Positions 16,957-25,359 of a DNA stretch of 58,524 bases are shown here, piece after piece. The DNA lies in assembly GCF_000332315.1 (NCBI RefSeq), contig NZ_KB235938.1:145028-203551 (forward strand), read 5' to 3'. Both the position numbers and the translations under genes were made by a program. A model generated the notes under the pieces. That model did not search any database. It was not told the DNA's origin and worked only from the letters and a program-made list of their open reading frames with translations. How positions within the stretch are numbered: position 1 is the stretch's first letter; each line of letters starts with the position of its first letter. The DNA comes from Prochlorothrix hollandica PCC 9006 = CALU 1027. GTDB lineage: Bacteria; Cyanobacteriota; Cyanobacteriia; Prochlorotrichales; Prochlorotrichaceae.

Positions 16957-17610
16957 CTAGGGGGTTTGGGTTTGCAAGCGTTGCTGTTGGAGATGGTCAA
17001 AAACGCTTTTATCGCCGATGTCAGCGGGAATTTCTTGGATCAGTTTACGGGCGCTAAAGATCAGAAACAGGACTGCCCAGATCCCCAGTAAGGCCAACTT
17101 GAGGCTAGGGGACAGCACCCCCGCCAGGTGCCCCAGCAGCAACGCTGGCACCAAGGGAGTTAAGATTTTGGTTTCCAGGCGGTTAAAACAAAAGCCTTCC
17201 TTGAAATAAATACCGGTGAGGGCGGCAAAGACAAACCCCACGCCCAAGAGGGTTAGGGGGTGGTGGTAGACATAGAGGGCTAAGGGATCGGGCTGGCTCA
17301 GGCGCAGGATCAGGGCGCTGGCGCTGCCGATGGCCCAAAAGACTTGGAGCAGCCGGTGCAGGGGGCGCAGGTAAATGTGAATGGTCCACAGGCTCAGGCC
17401 CAGGCCCAGGCAAAAGCCCCCCAGGAGCCAATCCACCATGGCTAAAGCGCCATACTGTTCCCCTTGCCAGATCACCAAACCGGTGGCCACCCCACAACAC
17501 AGGGCAGCAACGGCTAATCCGGCGCGGTAGAGGCGAACTTCGGTGCGATCGTGGGGGGTAATGGTGAAGGAACCAAATTGGCCTTGATAAACGGGGCTGG
17601 GGCTGTCCAT
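16957..17610 (-). CDS. DUF2301 integral membrane protein
   Basis: The protein has 217 residues and about six membrane helices. The N-terminus (YQGQFGSFTITPHDRTEVRL) is followed by two helices, then HIYLRPLHRLLQVFW, and the conserved GVGFVFAALTGIYFKEGFCF region. The C-terminal QEIPADIGDKSVFDHLQQQ is also typical of this cyanobacterial family (PF10063 type). The function is unknown. The gene ends at a MITE target duplication. Confidence 0.85.
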   Translation of the reverse strand: MDSPSPVYQGQFGSFTITPHDRTEVRLYRAGLAVAALCCGVATGLVIWQGEQYGALAMVDWLLGGFCLGLGLSLWTIHIYLRPLHRLLQVFWAIGSASALILRLSQPDPLALYVYHHPLTLLGVGFVFAALTGIYFKEGFCFNRLETKILTPLVPALLLGHLAGVLSPSLKLALLGIWAVLFLIFSARKLIQEIPADIGDKSVFDHLQQQRLQTQTP

Positions 17611-17807
17611 GGTGTACCAGAGTTAAGGGGTGTACCAGAGTTAAGGATTGGGGGAATCTGTGGGATTCGGGGTCGTGGGTCCGCTGGTTGGGTCTGCTGG
17701 CTGGGACCGCTGGCTGGGGCATATTGCAGCAGTCTGTGATGCAGCGTTTGCTGCCGTGATTGCTGGGTCTATTTTAGATTACTGTTGGAGGTCTACGGCC
17801 CTTTTCC

Positions 17808-17864
17808 CTGAATGTCTACCCCTGAATGTCTATCCCTGAATGTCTACCCCTGAATGTCTATCCC
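17808..17864 (+). repeat. 14-bp tandem repeat containing start codons
   Basis: The unit ccctgaatgtctac/t occurs four times, and a partial fifth runs into the SDR gene. Each unit has an ATG. With a 14-bp period the ATGs fall in different frames; the last one is the in-frame start at 17854, and another ATG follows at 17866. Confidence 0.9.
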
Positions 17865-18684
17865 TATGGTTGTCCCGTCTTGCGCCGATCGGCCCCTCCA
17901 ACATCGCACCGTTGTCATTACCGGTAGCACCCGTGGTATTGGCTTAATCATGGCCCAGGCTATGGCCGAGGCTGGGTCCAATGTGGTGATTTCCTCCCGA
18001 TCCCAAGGGGCGATCGCTGCGGTGCTGCCCCAACTCCAGGCCATTCCCCAGGCCCAGGTTTTAGGGGTGCCCTGTGATATCACCGACTTCGATCAGGTGC
18101 AACAGTTGGGACAGCGAACCCTCGATCGTTTCGGCTCCGTGGATGTCTGGTTCAACAATGCCGCCACCACCTGCCCCTTTGGTCCCGTCTTAGACATACC
18201 CATGGCCCAATGGCGACAGGTCATCGAAACCAATGTCATCGGCACCTACCATGGCACCACCGTGGCCCTAGAACGGATGCTACCCCAGGGCCGGGGCACG
18301 ATTATCAACCTCTTGGGGGCGGGCACCAATGACACCGCCAACGGTTACCTCAGTGCCTACACGGCCTCTAAGGCAGCGGTGCAGCGGTTTACCCAGGTGG
18401 CTGCTGATGACTATAAGGACAGTGGCATTAAAGTTTGCGGTTTCAATCCCGGCCTGGTGCCCACGGATCTGACCCTGAAGATCCACCCCCTCAACGCCGA
18501 AGCCCAACGCCGTCTCCAGATCCTCAAGTTTGGTTTGCGCTGGTTGTCTACGGATCCCACAGCCATTGCGAGCCGATCGGTGTCGTTGGCGATCGATAGC
18601 CCCGATATCAAGTCTGGCCACACCTATCGCTGTTTTCCCAGTGTGGCTTTGCGCCTACAACGGGCCTTCTCTGCCCAAGCCTAG
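17854..18684 (+). CDS. Short-chain dehydrogenase/reductase (SDR)
   Basis: A classical SDR of 272-276 residues. The NAD(P)-binding motif TGSTRGIG (about 24-31) is present, as are the structural NNAAT and the catalytic Tyr/Lys in YTASK (about 168-172) with an upstream Ser/Asn context. Arg after the beta2 strand (SSRSQ) favours NADP. It is a cytosolic oxidoreductase of unknown substrate. The start is ambiguous between ATG 17854, within the 14-bp repeat, and ATG 17866. Confidence 0.88.
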   Translation: MSIPMVVPSCADRPLQHRTVVITGSTRGIGLIMAQAMAEAGSNVVISSRSQGAIAAVLPQLQAIPQAQVLGVPCDITDFDQVQQLGQRTLDRFGSVDVWFNNAATTCPFGPVLDIPMAQWRQVIETNVIGTYHGTTVALERMLPQGRGTIINLLGAGTNDTANGYLSAYTASKAAVQRFTQVAADDYKDSGIKVCGFNPGLVPTDLTLKIHPLNAEAQRRLQILKFGLRWLSTDPTAIASRSVSLAIDSPDIKSGHTYRCFPSVALRLQRAFSAQA

Positions 18685-18729
18685 GCTCGCTCAAGCCAAT
18701 CTATAGCTACAGCGTTTTGCTCAGACTTG

Positions 18730-20109
18730 CTACAGGGCTTGTAGCACCCGCATCTTAACGCCACCCTTGGGGGAGAGGGTGAATCCCCGCCGTTGATAGA
18801 CCACAGGCTTGGATTCTGCCAACTCTAGCTCAAAATGCTGGAGGATCGTGGCTAAGACTAAGCGCAGTTCCATTTCCGCCAGGGCATAGCCTAAACAGCG
18901 TCGATTGCCACCCCCAAACGGCAGATATTCGTAGGGGGAGTAGGTACGATCGAGGAAGCGATCGGGATTAAACTGCTGGGGATTGGGATAGATTTCCTCA
19001 CGGTGGTGGAGTAAGTAGCCACTGATATAGATCAGGTGACTTGTGTCAAACTGATACCCTCCTAATACCATGGATTCCTGGGGAATACGGGGAAAGAGGC
19101 TGGGAATGACGGGATACTTGCGGAGGACTTCCTGGGACACTGCCTTGAGGTAGGGCAACTGGATCAGCGCCAAGGGATCCGTGCTGGCCGGTACCGTGGC
19201 CAAATCCTGGTGCAGACGGTCTTTAATGGCAGGATTATGGTGTATTTCGTAGATAGCCCAGGCTAAAATGGTGGCAGTGGTCTCATGGCCCGCAAACATT
19301 AAGGTCAGCATCTCGTCCCGCAGTTCTGGATCGCTGAGGGCTTCTCCCTGTTCATCCCGTGCCTCCATCATCAAACTGAGGATATCGGTGCGCTGACTGA
19401 GGTCTTGCGATCGCCGTTCCTCAATTTCCGCCTGGAGTAAATCGTAAATCTGTTGCCGTTGGTTCCGCATCGCCCCCCAGGGACTATATTTCCCCCAATC
19501 CACCTGTAAAACGCGAAGAAATAAAATACTAGATCGCAGGGGGGAGTCAATGAGATCTAACCATTGCACCAGGATTGCCTTCAGGGTTTTATAACGTGGG
19601 CCTTGATTCAAGCCAAAAATGACTTGAATAATGACTTCTAGGGTAATATCCTGCATGAACGATCGCGCTACGAACCTTTGCCCTGGTTGCCAGTGCTGGA
19701 GGGCGGTCAGGGTGATCTGGCGAATTTGGTGACTGTAGGTTTTGAGGCGATCGCCGTGGAACGAGGGCATCAGCAACTTACGTTCCCGGCGGTGGCGATC
19801 GCCGTCCATTAAGATCAGGGAATTGACTCCCAGCAGTGGTTCCGCTAGCAGGTTGCCGCGACCCACATCAAACCGAAAATCCTGGCTCAGGATCTCCTCC
19901 GCCACAACCGGATCCCCCACCAGGACACCACGGGCCAAGCCCCAAAAATCTAACTCAAACACATCTCCATAGCGTTGACGATTCTCTGCCTGAAACTCCA
20001 AGGGTCCTTGAATCCATCGCCACAGTTGCCACCAATTGGGCAGGTCAACGTTTGGGACGGTTAGGGGAGTCGTGGCAGGGCTGAGGGGGGACACAGGGGA
20101 AGGGTTCAT
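18730..20109 (-). CDS. Cytochrome P450, CYP110-like
   Basis: A soluble bacterial-type P450 of 459 residues. I-helix AGHETTATILAW provides the oxygen-activation Thr. An ExxR lies in the K helix (SQEVLRKYP), and the heme loop FGGGNRRCLG gives the Cys ligand about 54 residues from the end. The N-terminal stretch DVGRGNLLAEPLLGVNSLIL and DGDRHRRERKLLMPSFHG resemble the cyanobacterial CYP110 family, whose known members act on fatty acids or terpenoids. The substrate and redox partner are not evident here. Two nearly identical 15-bp GAACTCCC..ATG segments offer starts at 20124 and 20109. Confidence 0.9.
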   Translation of the reverse strand: MNPSPVSPLSPATTPLTVPNVDLPNWWQLWRWIQGPLEFQAENRQRYGDVFELDFWGLARGVLVGDPVVAEEILSQDFRFDVGRGNLLAEPLLGVNSLILMDGDRHRRERKLLMPSFHGDRLKTYSHQIRQITLTALQHWQPGQRFVARSFMQDITLEVIIQVIFGLNQGPRYKTLKAILVQWLDLIDSPLRSSILFLRVLQVDWGKYSPWGAMRNQRQQIYDLLQAEIEERRSQDLSQRTDILSLMMEARDEQGEALSDPELRDEMLTLMFAGHETTATILAWAIYEIHHNPAIKDRLHQDLATVPASTDPLALIQLPYLKAVSQEVLRKYPVIPSLFPRIPQESMVLGGYQFDTSHLIYISGYLLHHREEIYPNPQQFNPDRFLDRTYSPYEYLPFGGGNRRCLGYALAEMELRLVLATILQHFELELAESKPVVYQRRGFTLSPKGGVKMRVLQAL

Positions 20110-20131
20110 GGGGAGTTCAACCATGGGAGTT

Positions 20132-20228
20132 CAAAATTAGGGTATCAACTTAAGCCGGGACAGTGGGGCGCGGAGCGCCCCACTGTCCCGTTAATCTTGT
20201 CCCGCTTAAAGCGGGAACCCCAAAATTA
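20132..20228. mobile_element. 81-bp MITE (family 2), copy b
   Basis: The element is 20140-20220 with CAAAATTA on both sides (20132-20139, 20221-20228). It has the same ends and central GGA-loop hairpin as copy a. It sits directly left of the deleted TnpB element, and its right duplication includes part of that element's TTAC target. Confidence 0.9.
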
Positions 20229-20229
20229 C

Positions 20230-20531
20230 CGAAAATCTGGGTCTAAAGCCCCGTCCTTCTAGGACGGCTTTTCTTCCTGCAACCGATCTATCCAGTCTTC
20301 CCCAAGCTGGGTCATAGTCTTCTCTCTCTGTTCCCCATCTTTGCTATCATGGTTAGCATATCGAAAAGTCTGGGTTGGGGCTAACCCAAGACTCTAAATG
20401 GACAAAGAACGGGCGTAAGACCAGGATTTCTGGCAATCCGACTGCTTTGTCTAGCCAGCCGTACAGCGAACAGCTTGGACTATTCGCCTAGCCGGAGAAT
20501 CCCCGCACCTTTAGGTCGGGGAGCATGTCAA
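20230..20531 (+). mobile_element. Internally deleted TnpB element (302 bp), guide-RNA-only form
   Basis: It follows TTAC (20226-20229) and ends in TCAA (20528-20531), like the full element at 69-1533. It keeps the left-end hairpin and the last 18 codons of the RHH gene. Two deletions then leave the tnpB start region with its palindrome (20341-20359) joined directly to the last ~170 bp of the element. The tnpB start now reads only 11 codons to a stop. The right end abuts the stop codon of the dehydrogenase gene (20532). Confidence 0.88.
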
Positions 20532-20547
20532 TTAGATCGGGTGATCC
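20359..20547 (+). ncRNA. Predicted orphan omega-RNA with new guide
   Basis: Positions 20359-20531 match 1361-1533 with two mismatches and are joined to the tnpB promoter region by deletion. If transcribed, the RNA would have the same scaffold as the full element. Its guide begins at 20532 (ttagatcgggtgatcc), corresponding to the 3' end of the dehydrogenase gene on the opposite strand. TnpB from the 0.3-1.5 kb copy could use it in trans. Expression is unproven. Confidence 0.45.
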
Positions 20548-21404
20548 AAGGGATTAATCGCTGCAAATAAAGCTGAGTAGTCCCCTTGGGCTAATCCCAA
20601 AGTTAACGCTTTCTCTAAAATTTGGCCGATACCCTGGAGGCTGTCGGTCATCAGGTTTAAGTCCTGGGCTTCTGTCAAAAACAGATCAACGTCTTTGAGA
20701 AGATGTTGGGTGGGGAAATTGGGTCGATCGAAATCGCGATCGACCATGCGCTGGAGTTTTTTGTCAAAGGTGGGGGCATACACGGCACTGTCCCGCACAA
20801 TGGCCATAAATTGCTCCACATCCACCCCTTGGCGCTGAACAAAGGCCAAACTGAGGGCAAAGGTGCTGGTGAGTCCGGCAATCAGTTGATTGAGGGCCAG
20901 CTTCAAGGCCATGGCTTGCCCCACGGCACCGATGGCATGGGGGTGGGGGCTGAAGCACTGGAGCAGGGGTTGCCCTTGGCTAAACTGTTGGGGCGTGGAT
21001 CCCACCATCACGATCAGGGTACCGCTGCGAGCTTCGGGAATACTGCCCAGCACTGGCGCTTCCCAATACTCCCCCCCGGCGGCTTCCACCTGGGCGCAAA
21101 TGTCTCGACTTTCCTGGGGGGCGATCGTCCCCATTTGGACCAGGGTTTTGCCGGGGATCTGCGATCGGGCCTCCTCCGTCAACAGGGTCTCGGCAATGGC
21201 GGCGGCATCGGTGAGCACCAACAGGATACAGTCCGCCTGAGCCAAAACGGTGGCGGGGGTGGGGGCTAGGCTGGCTCCAGCCTGGACGAGACTGGCGGCT
21301 TTGGCAGCGGTGCGGTTATAAACCGTGAGGGATGCGCCGGATTCCAGGAGGCGATGGCCCAGGGGCACCCCCATTAAGCCAGTACCAATGAGACCGTAAT
21401 GCAT
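20532..21404 (-). CDS. NAD(P)-dependent beta-hydroxyacid dehydrogenase family
   Basis: The protein has 290 residues, the usual length for 3-hydroxyisobutyrate/tartronate-semialdehyde-type dehydrogenases. The N-terminal Rossmann motif GLIGTGLMGVPLG is followed by VYNRTAAKA, where Arg favours NADPH as in glyoxylate/succinate-semialdehyde reductases. The substrate loop APVLGSIPEARSGTL and the catalytic Lys in GQAMALKLALNQL are present. It is cytosolic. A semialdehyde reductase role is an inference. Its stop codon is exactly at the edge of the deleted TnpB element. Confidence 0.88.
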   Translation of the reverse strand: MHYGLIGTGLMGVPLGHRLLESGASLTVYNRTAAKAASLVQAGASLAPTPATVLAQADCILLVLTDAAAIAETLLTEEARSQIPGKTLVQMGTIAPQESRDICAQVEAAGGEYWEAPVLGSIPEARSGTLIVMVGSTPQQFSQGQPLLQCFSPHPHAIGAVGQAMALKLALNQLIAGLTSTFALSLAFVQRQGVDVEQFMAIVRDSAVYAPTFDKKLQRMVDRDFDRPNFPTQHLLKDVDLFLTEAQDLNLMTDSLQGIGQILEKALTLGLAQGDYSALFAAINPLDHPI

Positions 21405-21471
21405 GGGTGGGATTCAATATGGGGTGAACAAAGGCAGGAACCCTATTCTACCCCTCACCTTATCGTCCCAA

Positions 21472-21540
21472 GGGCTACCCACTTAAGGGCGGAAGGTGCC
21501 CCACCCTCCCGTTAATCTTGTCCCGCCTTCAACGCAAACC
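21472..21540. mobile_element. Family-2 MITE, decayed copy
   Basis: The right half CCCGTTAATCTTGTCCCGC is intact, but the left half and hairpin are diverged (CCACTTAAGGGCGGAAGGTG). No target duplication is recognisable. Confidence 0.6.
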
Positions 21541-21545
21541 TGTCC

Positions 21546-21648
21546 TACAGCAACCCTAAATCAGTTGTAAGGATCTCGACGGCTGAAACCCTTGGTGTGG
21601 TGTGCCCCCTCCGGGGGCACACCACACGACCCATTTAGGACTGCTGTA
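21546..21648 (-). mobile_element. 103-bp TA-flanked MITE (family 1), copy B
   Basis: It is nearly identical to copy A, with the same orientation and TA at both ends, and lies in the long intergenic region between the dehydrogenase and the small gene at 22178. Confidence 0.85.
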
Positions 21649-21889
21649 ATGGGTCTGAAAAACGCCATAACCCGGTTTTGGGTCTAGGGCACCAGCCACC
21701 ATGACGGAGCCAACCCCGATCGCCCTGAAGTTGCCCCCCAGAGCTAGATCAATGATGAGTGAGGTACCCCTCAGGGTTATTTCCCAGCTAAATTTCCAAT
21801 AGTCTTAAGGTTTTTTGGTTACATACCGTAACAAAGATAACCGAAAGTTATAGGTAATTACGGGAAAACCAATATGTACTCCAATCACA
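21649..21889. other. AT-richer intergenic segment, possible promoter region
   Basis: No ORF looks coding. The part from about 21780 is AT-rich compared with its surroundings. It may hold the promoter for the gene at 22178, but I cannot fix -35/-10 elements with confidence. Confidence 0.35.
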
Positions 21890-21960
21890 GTAGCCCAAAC
21901 TGTTTAGCCCAAACTGTTTAGCCCAAACTGTTTAGCCCAAACTGTCTAGCCTAAACTATC
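21890..21960. repeat. 14-bp tandem repeat, 5 units
   Basis: The unit agcccaaactgttt is repeated, and the last copies differ slightly. It lies between an AT-rich segment and a family-4 repeat. Confidence 0.9.
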
Positions 21961-21975
21961 GATCGCCCAAAATTC

Positions 21976-22153
21976 GTAATTATTCAGGGGTTCACAGGAG
22001 AATGAGGGTTTCAGGCTCTAGACAACAGACCTTAGACGATGTGAGAGGCTCCATTTCACGTTGGCAGATTCCCCAATTTTGGTAGGGGCAATCCCCCCGT
22101 GGTTGCCCCGGTTGTGGGTCCCCCAGAGGGTCGGCCCGGGGGCGAGAACCCTT
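21976..22153 (+). repeat. Family-4 interspersed repeat, right-truncated copy
   Basis: It starts GTAATTATTCAGGGG and follows the 280-bp copy at 52391-52670 as far as GAGAACCC, then diverges. It sits directly before the ribosome-binding site of the gene at 22178, so it forms part of that gene's leader. Confidence 0.8.
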
Positions 22154-22177
22154 TGTTCCCAGGATCAGGAGGACATA

Positions 22178-22495
22178 ATGATGCATGAATCTGACTATGA
22201 CCAACCATCCGTAACCACCGCCTTTCGCCATGAGCGATCGGTGCGCCGTGCCTTGAGCGTTTTGGACATCAAACACCAGCGGCTCCAAGAGGATATCGAG
22301 CAATTTCTACACCATTTAATTTTGCTGGTGCCCACCGCCGAGAGTACCGAAACCACCCCCATGGTGCTGAAAACGGTGCTAGAAGATGCCTTAAAACGCC
22401 TAGGGGATCCAGCCTTTGCCGCCCTGATTCTCCACACCTTTGCTAAACAGCAGGGTCGCCAACCCCCAGAAACACCCCAGCAACGGGTCAGTTAA
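22178..22495 (+). CDS. Small protein of unknown function
   Basis: The 105-residue protein starts MMHESDYDQP. A strong AGGAGG lies six bases upstream and fixes the start. The sequence is mostly helical and acidic with heptad-like character (SVRRALSVLDIKHQRLQEDIEQFLHHLI), then a second helical segment ending RLGDPAFAALILHTFAKQQG. No signal or membrane segment is seen. I do not recognise the family. A family-1 MITE begins 2 bp after the stop codon. Confidence 0.75.
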   Translation: MMHESDYDQPSVTTAFRHERSVRRALSVLDIKHQRLQEDIEQFLHHLILLVPTAESTETTPMVLKTVLEDALKRLGDPAFAALILHTFAKQQGRQPPETPQQRVS

Positions 22496-22497
22496 GA

Positions 22498-22600
22498 TAC
22501 AGCAGTCCTAAATAGGTCGTGTGGTGTGCCCCCGGAGGGGGCACACCACACCAAGGGTTTCAGCCATCGAGATGCGTACAACTGATTTAGGGTTGCTGTA
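22498..22600 (+). mobile_element. 103-bp TA-flanked MITE (family 1), copy C
   Basis: It begins TACAGCAGTCCTAAAT two bases after the previous gene's TAA and ends ATTTAGGGTTGCTGTA. The central hairpin has a GGA loop and 13-bp arms, so it could act as a terminator for the gene it follows. Confidence 0.88.
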
Positions 22601-22730
22601 TCAAGTAGGGTATCAATCCAGTTGCCGCCATCCTGGCCTAGGGGAATCCTTGCAAAACGGGGAATTCTAGTATTGGATAGTCGTAACTCTCCCCATGGTT
22701 TTTTAATAGACTTGCCATAATAACTTTTCT

Positions 22731-23900
22731 ATGCAAGACATTAGCTCTGTTTCCCTGACCCAGCGACAGGCGCAGGTTCTCCAAGCCACTGTGCGCCACT
22801 ACATTGCCACTGCTGAACCCGTAGGCTCCAAGGCATTGACCCAGGAGTATGACTTTAGTGTCAGTTCGGCCACCATTCGCAGCACCATGGGAGCCTTAGA
22901 AAAAGCAGGGTTTCTCTATCAGCCCTACACCTCTGCTGGGCGGATTCCCTCGGATTCCGGATACCGCACCTATGTGGATCAGTTGCTGGTGCCCTCGGTG
23001 ATGCGATCGCAGCATCTGTCCTCCCAGTTCCACGACCAATTGCGGTGGGACAATGGCAGCTTGGAGTCGGTATTGCGGCGGGCTGCCCAGATCTTATCGG
23101 GTCTCAGCGGCTACATGACGCTGATTACCTTGCCCCAAACCTCCAACGCCCGGTTACGCCATTTGCAATTGGTGCCGGTGGAGGGGGGACAAATCATGCT
23201 GATTGTGGTGACTAGCACCTATGAAACCCGATCGACCCTTTTAAAGGTGCCCCACCCCCCAGAGGATGCCGATCGCCAGGAAGAAGTGGAGCGGGAATTA
23301 CAGATTTTAACCAACTTCCTCAATAGTCGTTTGCGGGGGAAATTGCTGCAAGAATTAGCCCAAGTGGACTGGCATAACTTGGAGCGGGAATTGCAGGGTT
23401 ATGCCGACAGTCTTCAACGTCATTTAGTGGATTTGAGTCAACACCTCTTAAAAACCTCCACCACGACCCAATTGGTCATCAGTGGCATGTCGGAGCTGCT
23501 CCACCAGCCGGAATTTAGTGAACTGCAACAGGTGCAAGCCCTGATTCATTTACTGGAGGAGGAACAGGATCAGTTGTGGTCTGTCATGTTTGCGGTGGAA
23601 GCTGCCCAAGACACCTCCTCCGGTGCCCGCACCCCAGATCTCAACCCCAAATCATCCACTCGCTTCCGCATTCACATTGGTTCGGAAAATCCCCTGGAAC
23701 CGATGCGGGGCTGTAGTTTGGTGTCGGCGATGTATCGCCGGGATGGCCAGTTGGCGGGCAGTGTGGGCATTTTGGGACCGACGCGCATGGTCTATGAGCA
23801 GGCGATCGTGGCCGTGGAAGTGACGGCGGACTATTTGTCGGAAGCCCTCAGTTCTGAGCCGTTGGGGGGCAATGGCGATCTGAAGCCCCTCGATCGCTGA
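22731..23900 (+). CDS. hrcA: HrcA, heat-inducible transcription repressor
   Basis: The protein has 389 residues. The N-terminal winged helix has the HrcA signature: LTQRQAQVLQATVRHYIATAEPVGSKAL, SSATIRSTMGALEKAGFL and TSAGRIPSDSGYRTYVD. The GAF-like central domain is followed by a C-terminal segment (GSENPLEPMRGCSLVSA, GSVGILGPTRMVY). HrcA represses groESL/groEL by binding CIRCE and is activated by GroEL. No CIRCE repeat and no chaperone gene lie in the window, so its targets are elsewhere. It is transcribed alone. Confidence 0.95.
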   Translation: MQDISSVSLTQRQAQVLQATVRHYIATAEPVGSKALTQEYDFSVSSATIRSTMGALEKAGFLYQPYTSAGRIPSDSGYRTYVDQLLVPSVMRSQHLSSQFHDQLRWDNGSLESVLRRAAQILSGLSGYMTLITLPQTSNARLRHLQLVPVEGGQIMLIVVTSTYETRSTLLKVPHPPEDADRQEEVERELQILTNFLNSRLRGKLLQELAQVDWHNLERELQGYADSLQRHLVDLSQHLLKTSTTTQLVISGMSELLHQPEFSELQQVQALIHLLEEEQDQLWSVMFAVEAAQDTSSGARTPDLNPKSSTRFRIHIGSENPLEPMRGCSLVSAMYRRDGQLAGSVGILGPTRMVYEQAIVAVEVTADYLSEALSSEPLGGNGDLKPLDR

Positions 23901-23939
23901 CAAGGGTGCAATCAAGGGTGTAATAGGGGATCGGGGTTT

Positions 23940-24545
23940 TTAGGCAGCAGGACCGAAACTAACCCGCTTGTAGAGATCCTGGAGGCTAAGGCTCAGATTG
24001 ACGGAGGATAGCTGTAGGGAAGCCTCAAGACCTGTGATGTCCTGGAGTAACCAGCGGCGATCGTCCAGCTTAGTATAGTGCTCCAGTCGATAGTCTTGCT
24101 GACTGACGAGAATATACTCCTCTAAGCTGGGCAGCGTGCGGTAAAGCTGAAACTTTGCAGTTTTATCATAGTTTGCCGTGGAATCTGACAAAATCTCGAT
24201 AATGAGGCAGGGATTGAGGACTTCGGTTTGGCGGGGAGTCTGGAACTGGGGTTCCCCTTTGATGACCATAACGTCAGGGTAGGTGTAGGTGGCTTGATCG
24301 GGTATAGCCAAGCGCATATCACTCATAAAGACGGTGTAGTTCAGATCTTCTAGGGCGAGCAACAGTCGGGCATGGAATTTTCCGGTTAGAAGATTATGGT
24401 TGGCTGAGGCTCCGGCCATGGGGAAGAGGGTTCCTTGGATCAGTTCATTTTTGCGATCGGCCTGGGGTTCTTGGGCCAAGTATTCGGCGGCGGTGAGGGG
24501 AGGAGTGGGAGCCTCTGCAACAGCGGGAGGGGGTGCGACAATCAT
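23940..24545 (-). CDS. Uma2-family PD-(D/E)xK nuclease-like protein, copy 1
   Basis: The start at 24545 gives 201 residues, exactly the length of its neighbour. An ATG at 24572 adds nine. The Uma2/DUF820 core includes RKNELIQGTLFPM, Asp91 in YPDVMVI, Glu117 in LIIEILSDST and Lys131 in AKFQLY. The family is very expanded in cyanobacteria and the function is unproven. It is a tandem duplicate of the next gene; residues 52-72 differ strongly, while the rest is nearly identical. Confidence 0.88.
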   Translation of the reverse strand: MIVAPPPAVAEAPTPPLTAAEYLAQEPQADRKNELIQGTLFPMAGASANHNLLTGKFHARLLLALEDLNYTVFMSDMRLAIPDQATYTYPDVMVIKGEPQFQTPRQTEVLNPCLIIEILSDSTANYDKTAKFQLYRTLPSLEEYILVSQQDYRLEHYTKLDDRRWLLQDITGLEASLQLSSVNLSLSLQDLYKRVSFGPAA

Positions 24546-24657
24546 GGGTAGTGGAGGAAATGGGACAAGCAAGAACTGAGATCAGGGACTGCTGAGAACT
24601 AGGGTTACATCATCAAAAAGCCGACTTGTAGTCAGATTCAGCAGTATATTAGGGTTT

Positions 24658-25263
24658 TTAGGTAGCAGGACTGAAACTAACCCGCTTGTAGAGATCCTGG
24701 AGGCTAAGGCTCAGGTTGACGGAGGATAGCTGTAGGGAAGCCTCAAGACCTGTGATGTCCTGGAGTAACCAGCGGCGATCGTCCAGCTTAGTATAGTGCT
24801 CCAATCGATAATCTTGCTGACTAACGAGAATATACTCCTCTAAACTGGGCAGCGTGCGGTAAAGCTGAAACTTTGCGGTTTTATCATAGTTTGCCGTGGA
24901 ATCTGACAAAATCTCGATAATGAGGCAGGGGTTGAGGACTTCGGTTTGGCGGGGAGTCTGGAACTGGGGTTCCCCTTTGATGACCATAATATCGGGGTAG
25001 GTGTAGGTGGCTTGATCGGGTACACCTAAGCGCATATCGCCCATAAAGATTTCAAAGGTCTGTTCATCGTTTTCTAGGGGTAGAAGTCGGCACAGGTTGG
25101 TGGCGATGCGGTTATGGTTGGCTGAGGCTCCGGCCATGGGGAAGAGGGTTCCTTGGATTAGTTCATTTTTGCGATCGGCCTGGGCTTCTTGGGCCAGGTA
25201 TTCGGCGGCGGTGAGGGGAGGAGTGGGAGCCTCCGCAACGGCAGGAGGGGGTGCGACAATCAT
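24658..25263 (-). CDS. Uma2-family PD-(D/E)xK nuclease-like protein, copy 2
   Basis: The 201-residue paralog of the gene at 23940-24545 has the same Asp91/Glu117/Lys131 set. The first 51 residues and about 73-201 are almost the same. The middle segment (RIATNLCRLLPLENDEQTFE) is unrelated to that of copy 1. Upstream DNA of both genes is also similar (GGGATCAGGGACTGCTGAGAA), so the duplicated block includes the leader. An array of tandem repeats lies further upstream. Confidence 0.88.
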   Translation of the reverse strand: MIVAPPPAVAEAPTPPLTAAEYLAQEAQADRKNELIQGTLFPMAGASANHNRIATNLCRLLPLENDEQTFEIFMGDMRLGVPDQATYTYPDIMVIKGEPQFQTPRQTEVLNPCLIIEILSDSTANYDKTAKFQLYRTLPSLEEYILVSQQDYRLEHYTKLDDRRWLLQDITGLEASLQLSSVNLSLSLQDLYKRVSFSPAT

Positions 25264-25359
25264 GGGTAGTGGGGGAAATAAAGGGACAGACAGGAATTGG
25301 GATCAGGGACTGCTGAGAACCAGGGTTACTTAATCAAAAAAGGGATGGAGTTCCAGAAA

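Noticed and set aside
22061-22177. Upstream extension of the small gene at 22178
   Set aside because: The extension translates the family-4 repeat; the AGGAGG and ATG at 22178 define the start.
22600-22731. CIRCE element for HrcA autoregulation
   Set aside because: No TTAGCACTC/GAGTGCTAA inverted repeat was seen here or elsewhere in the window.
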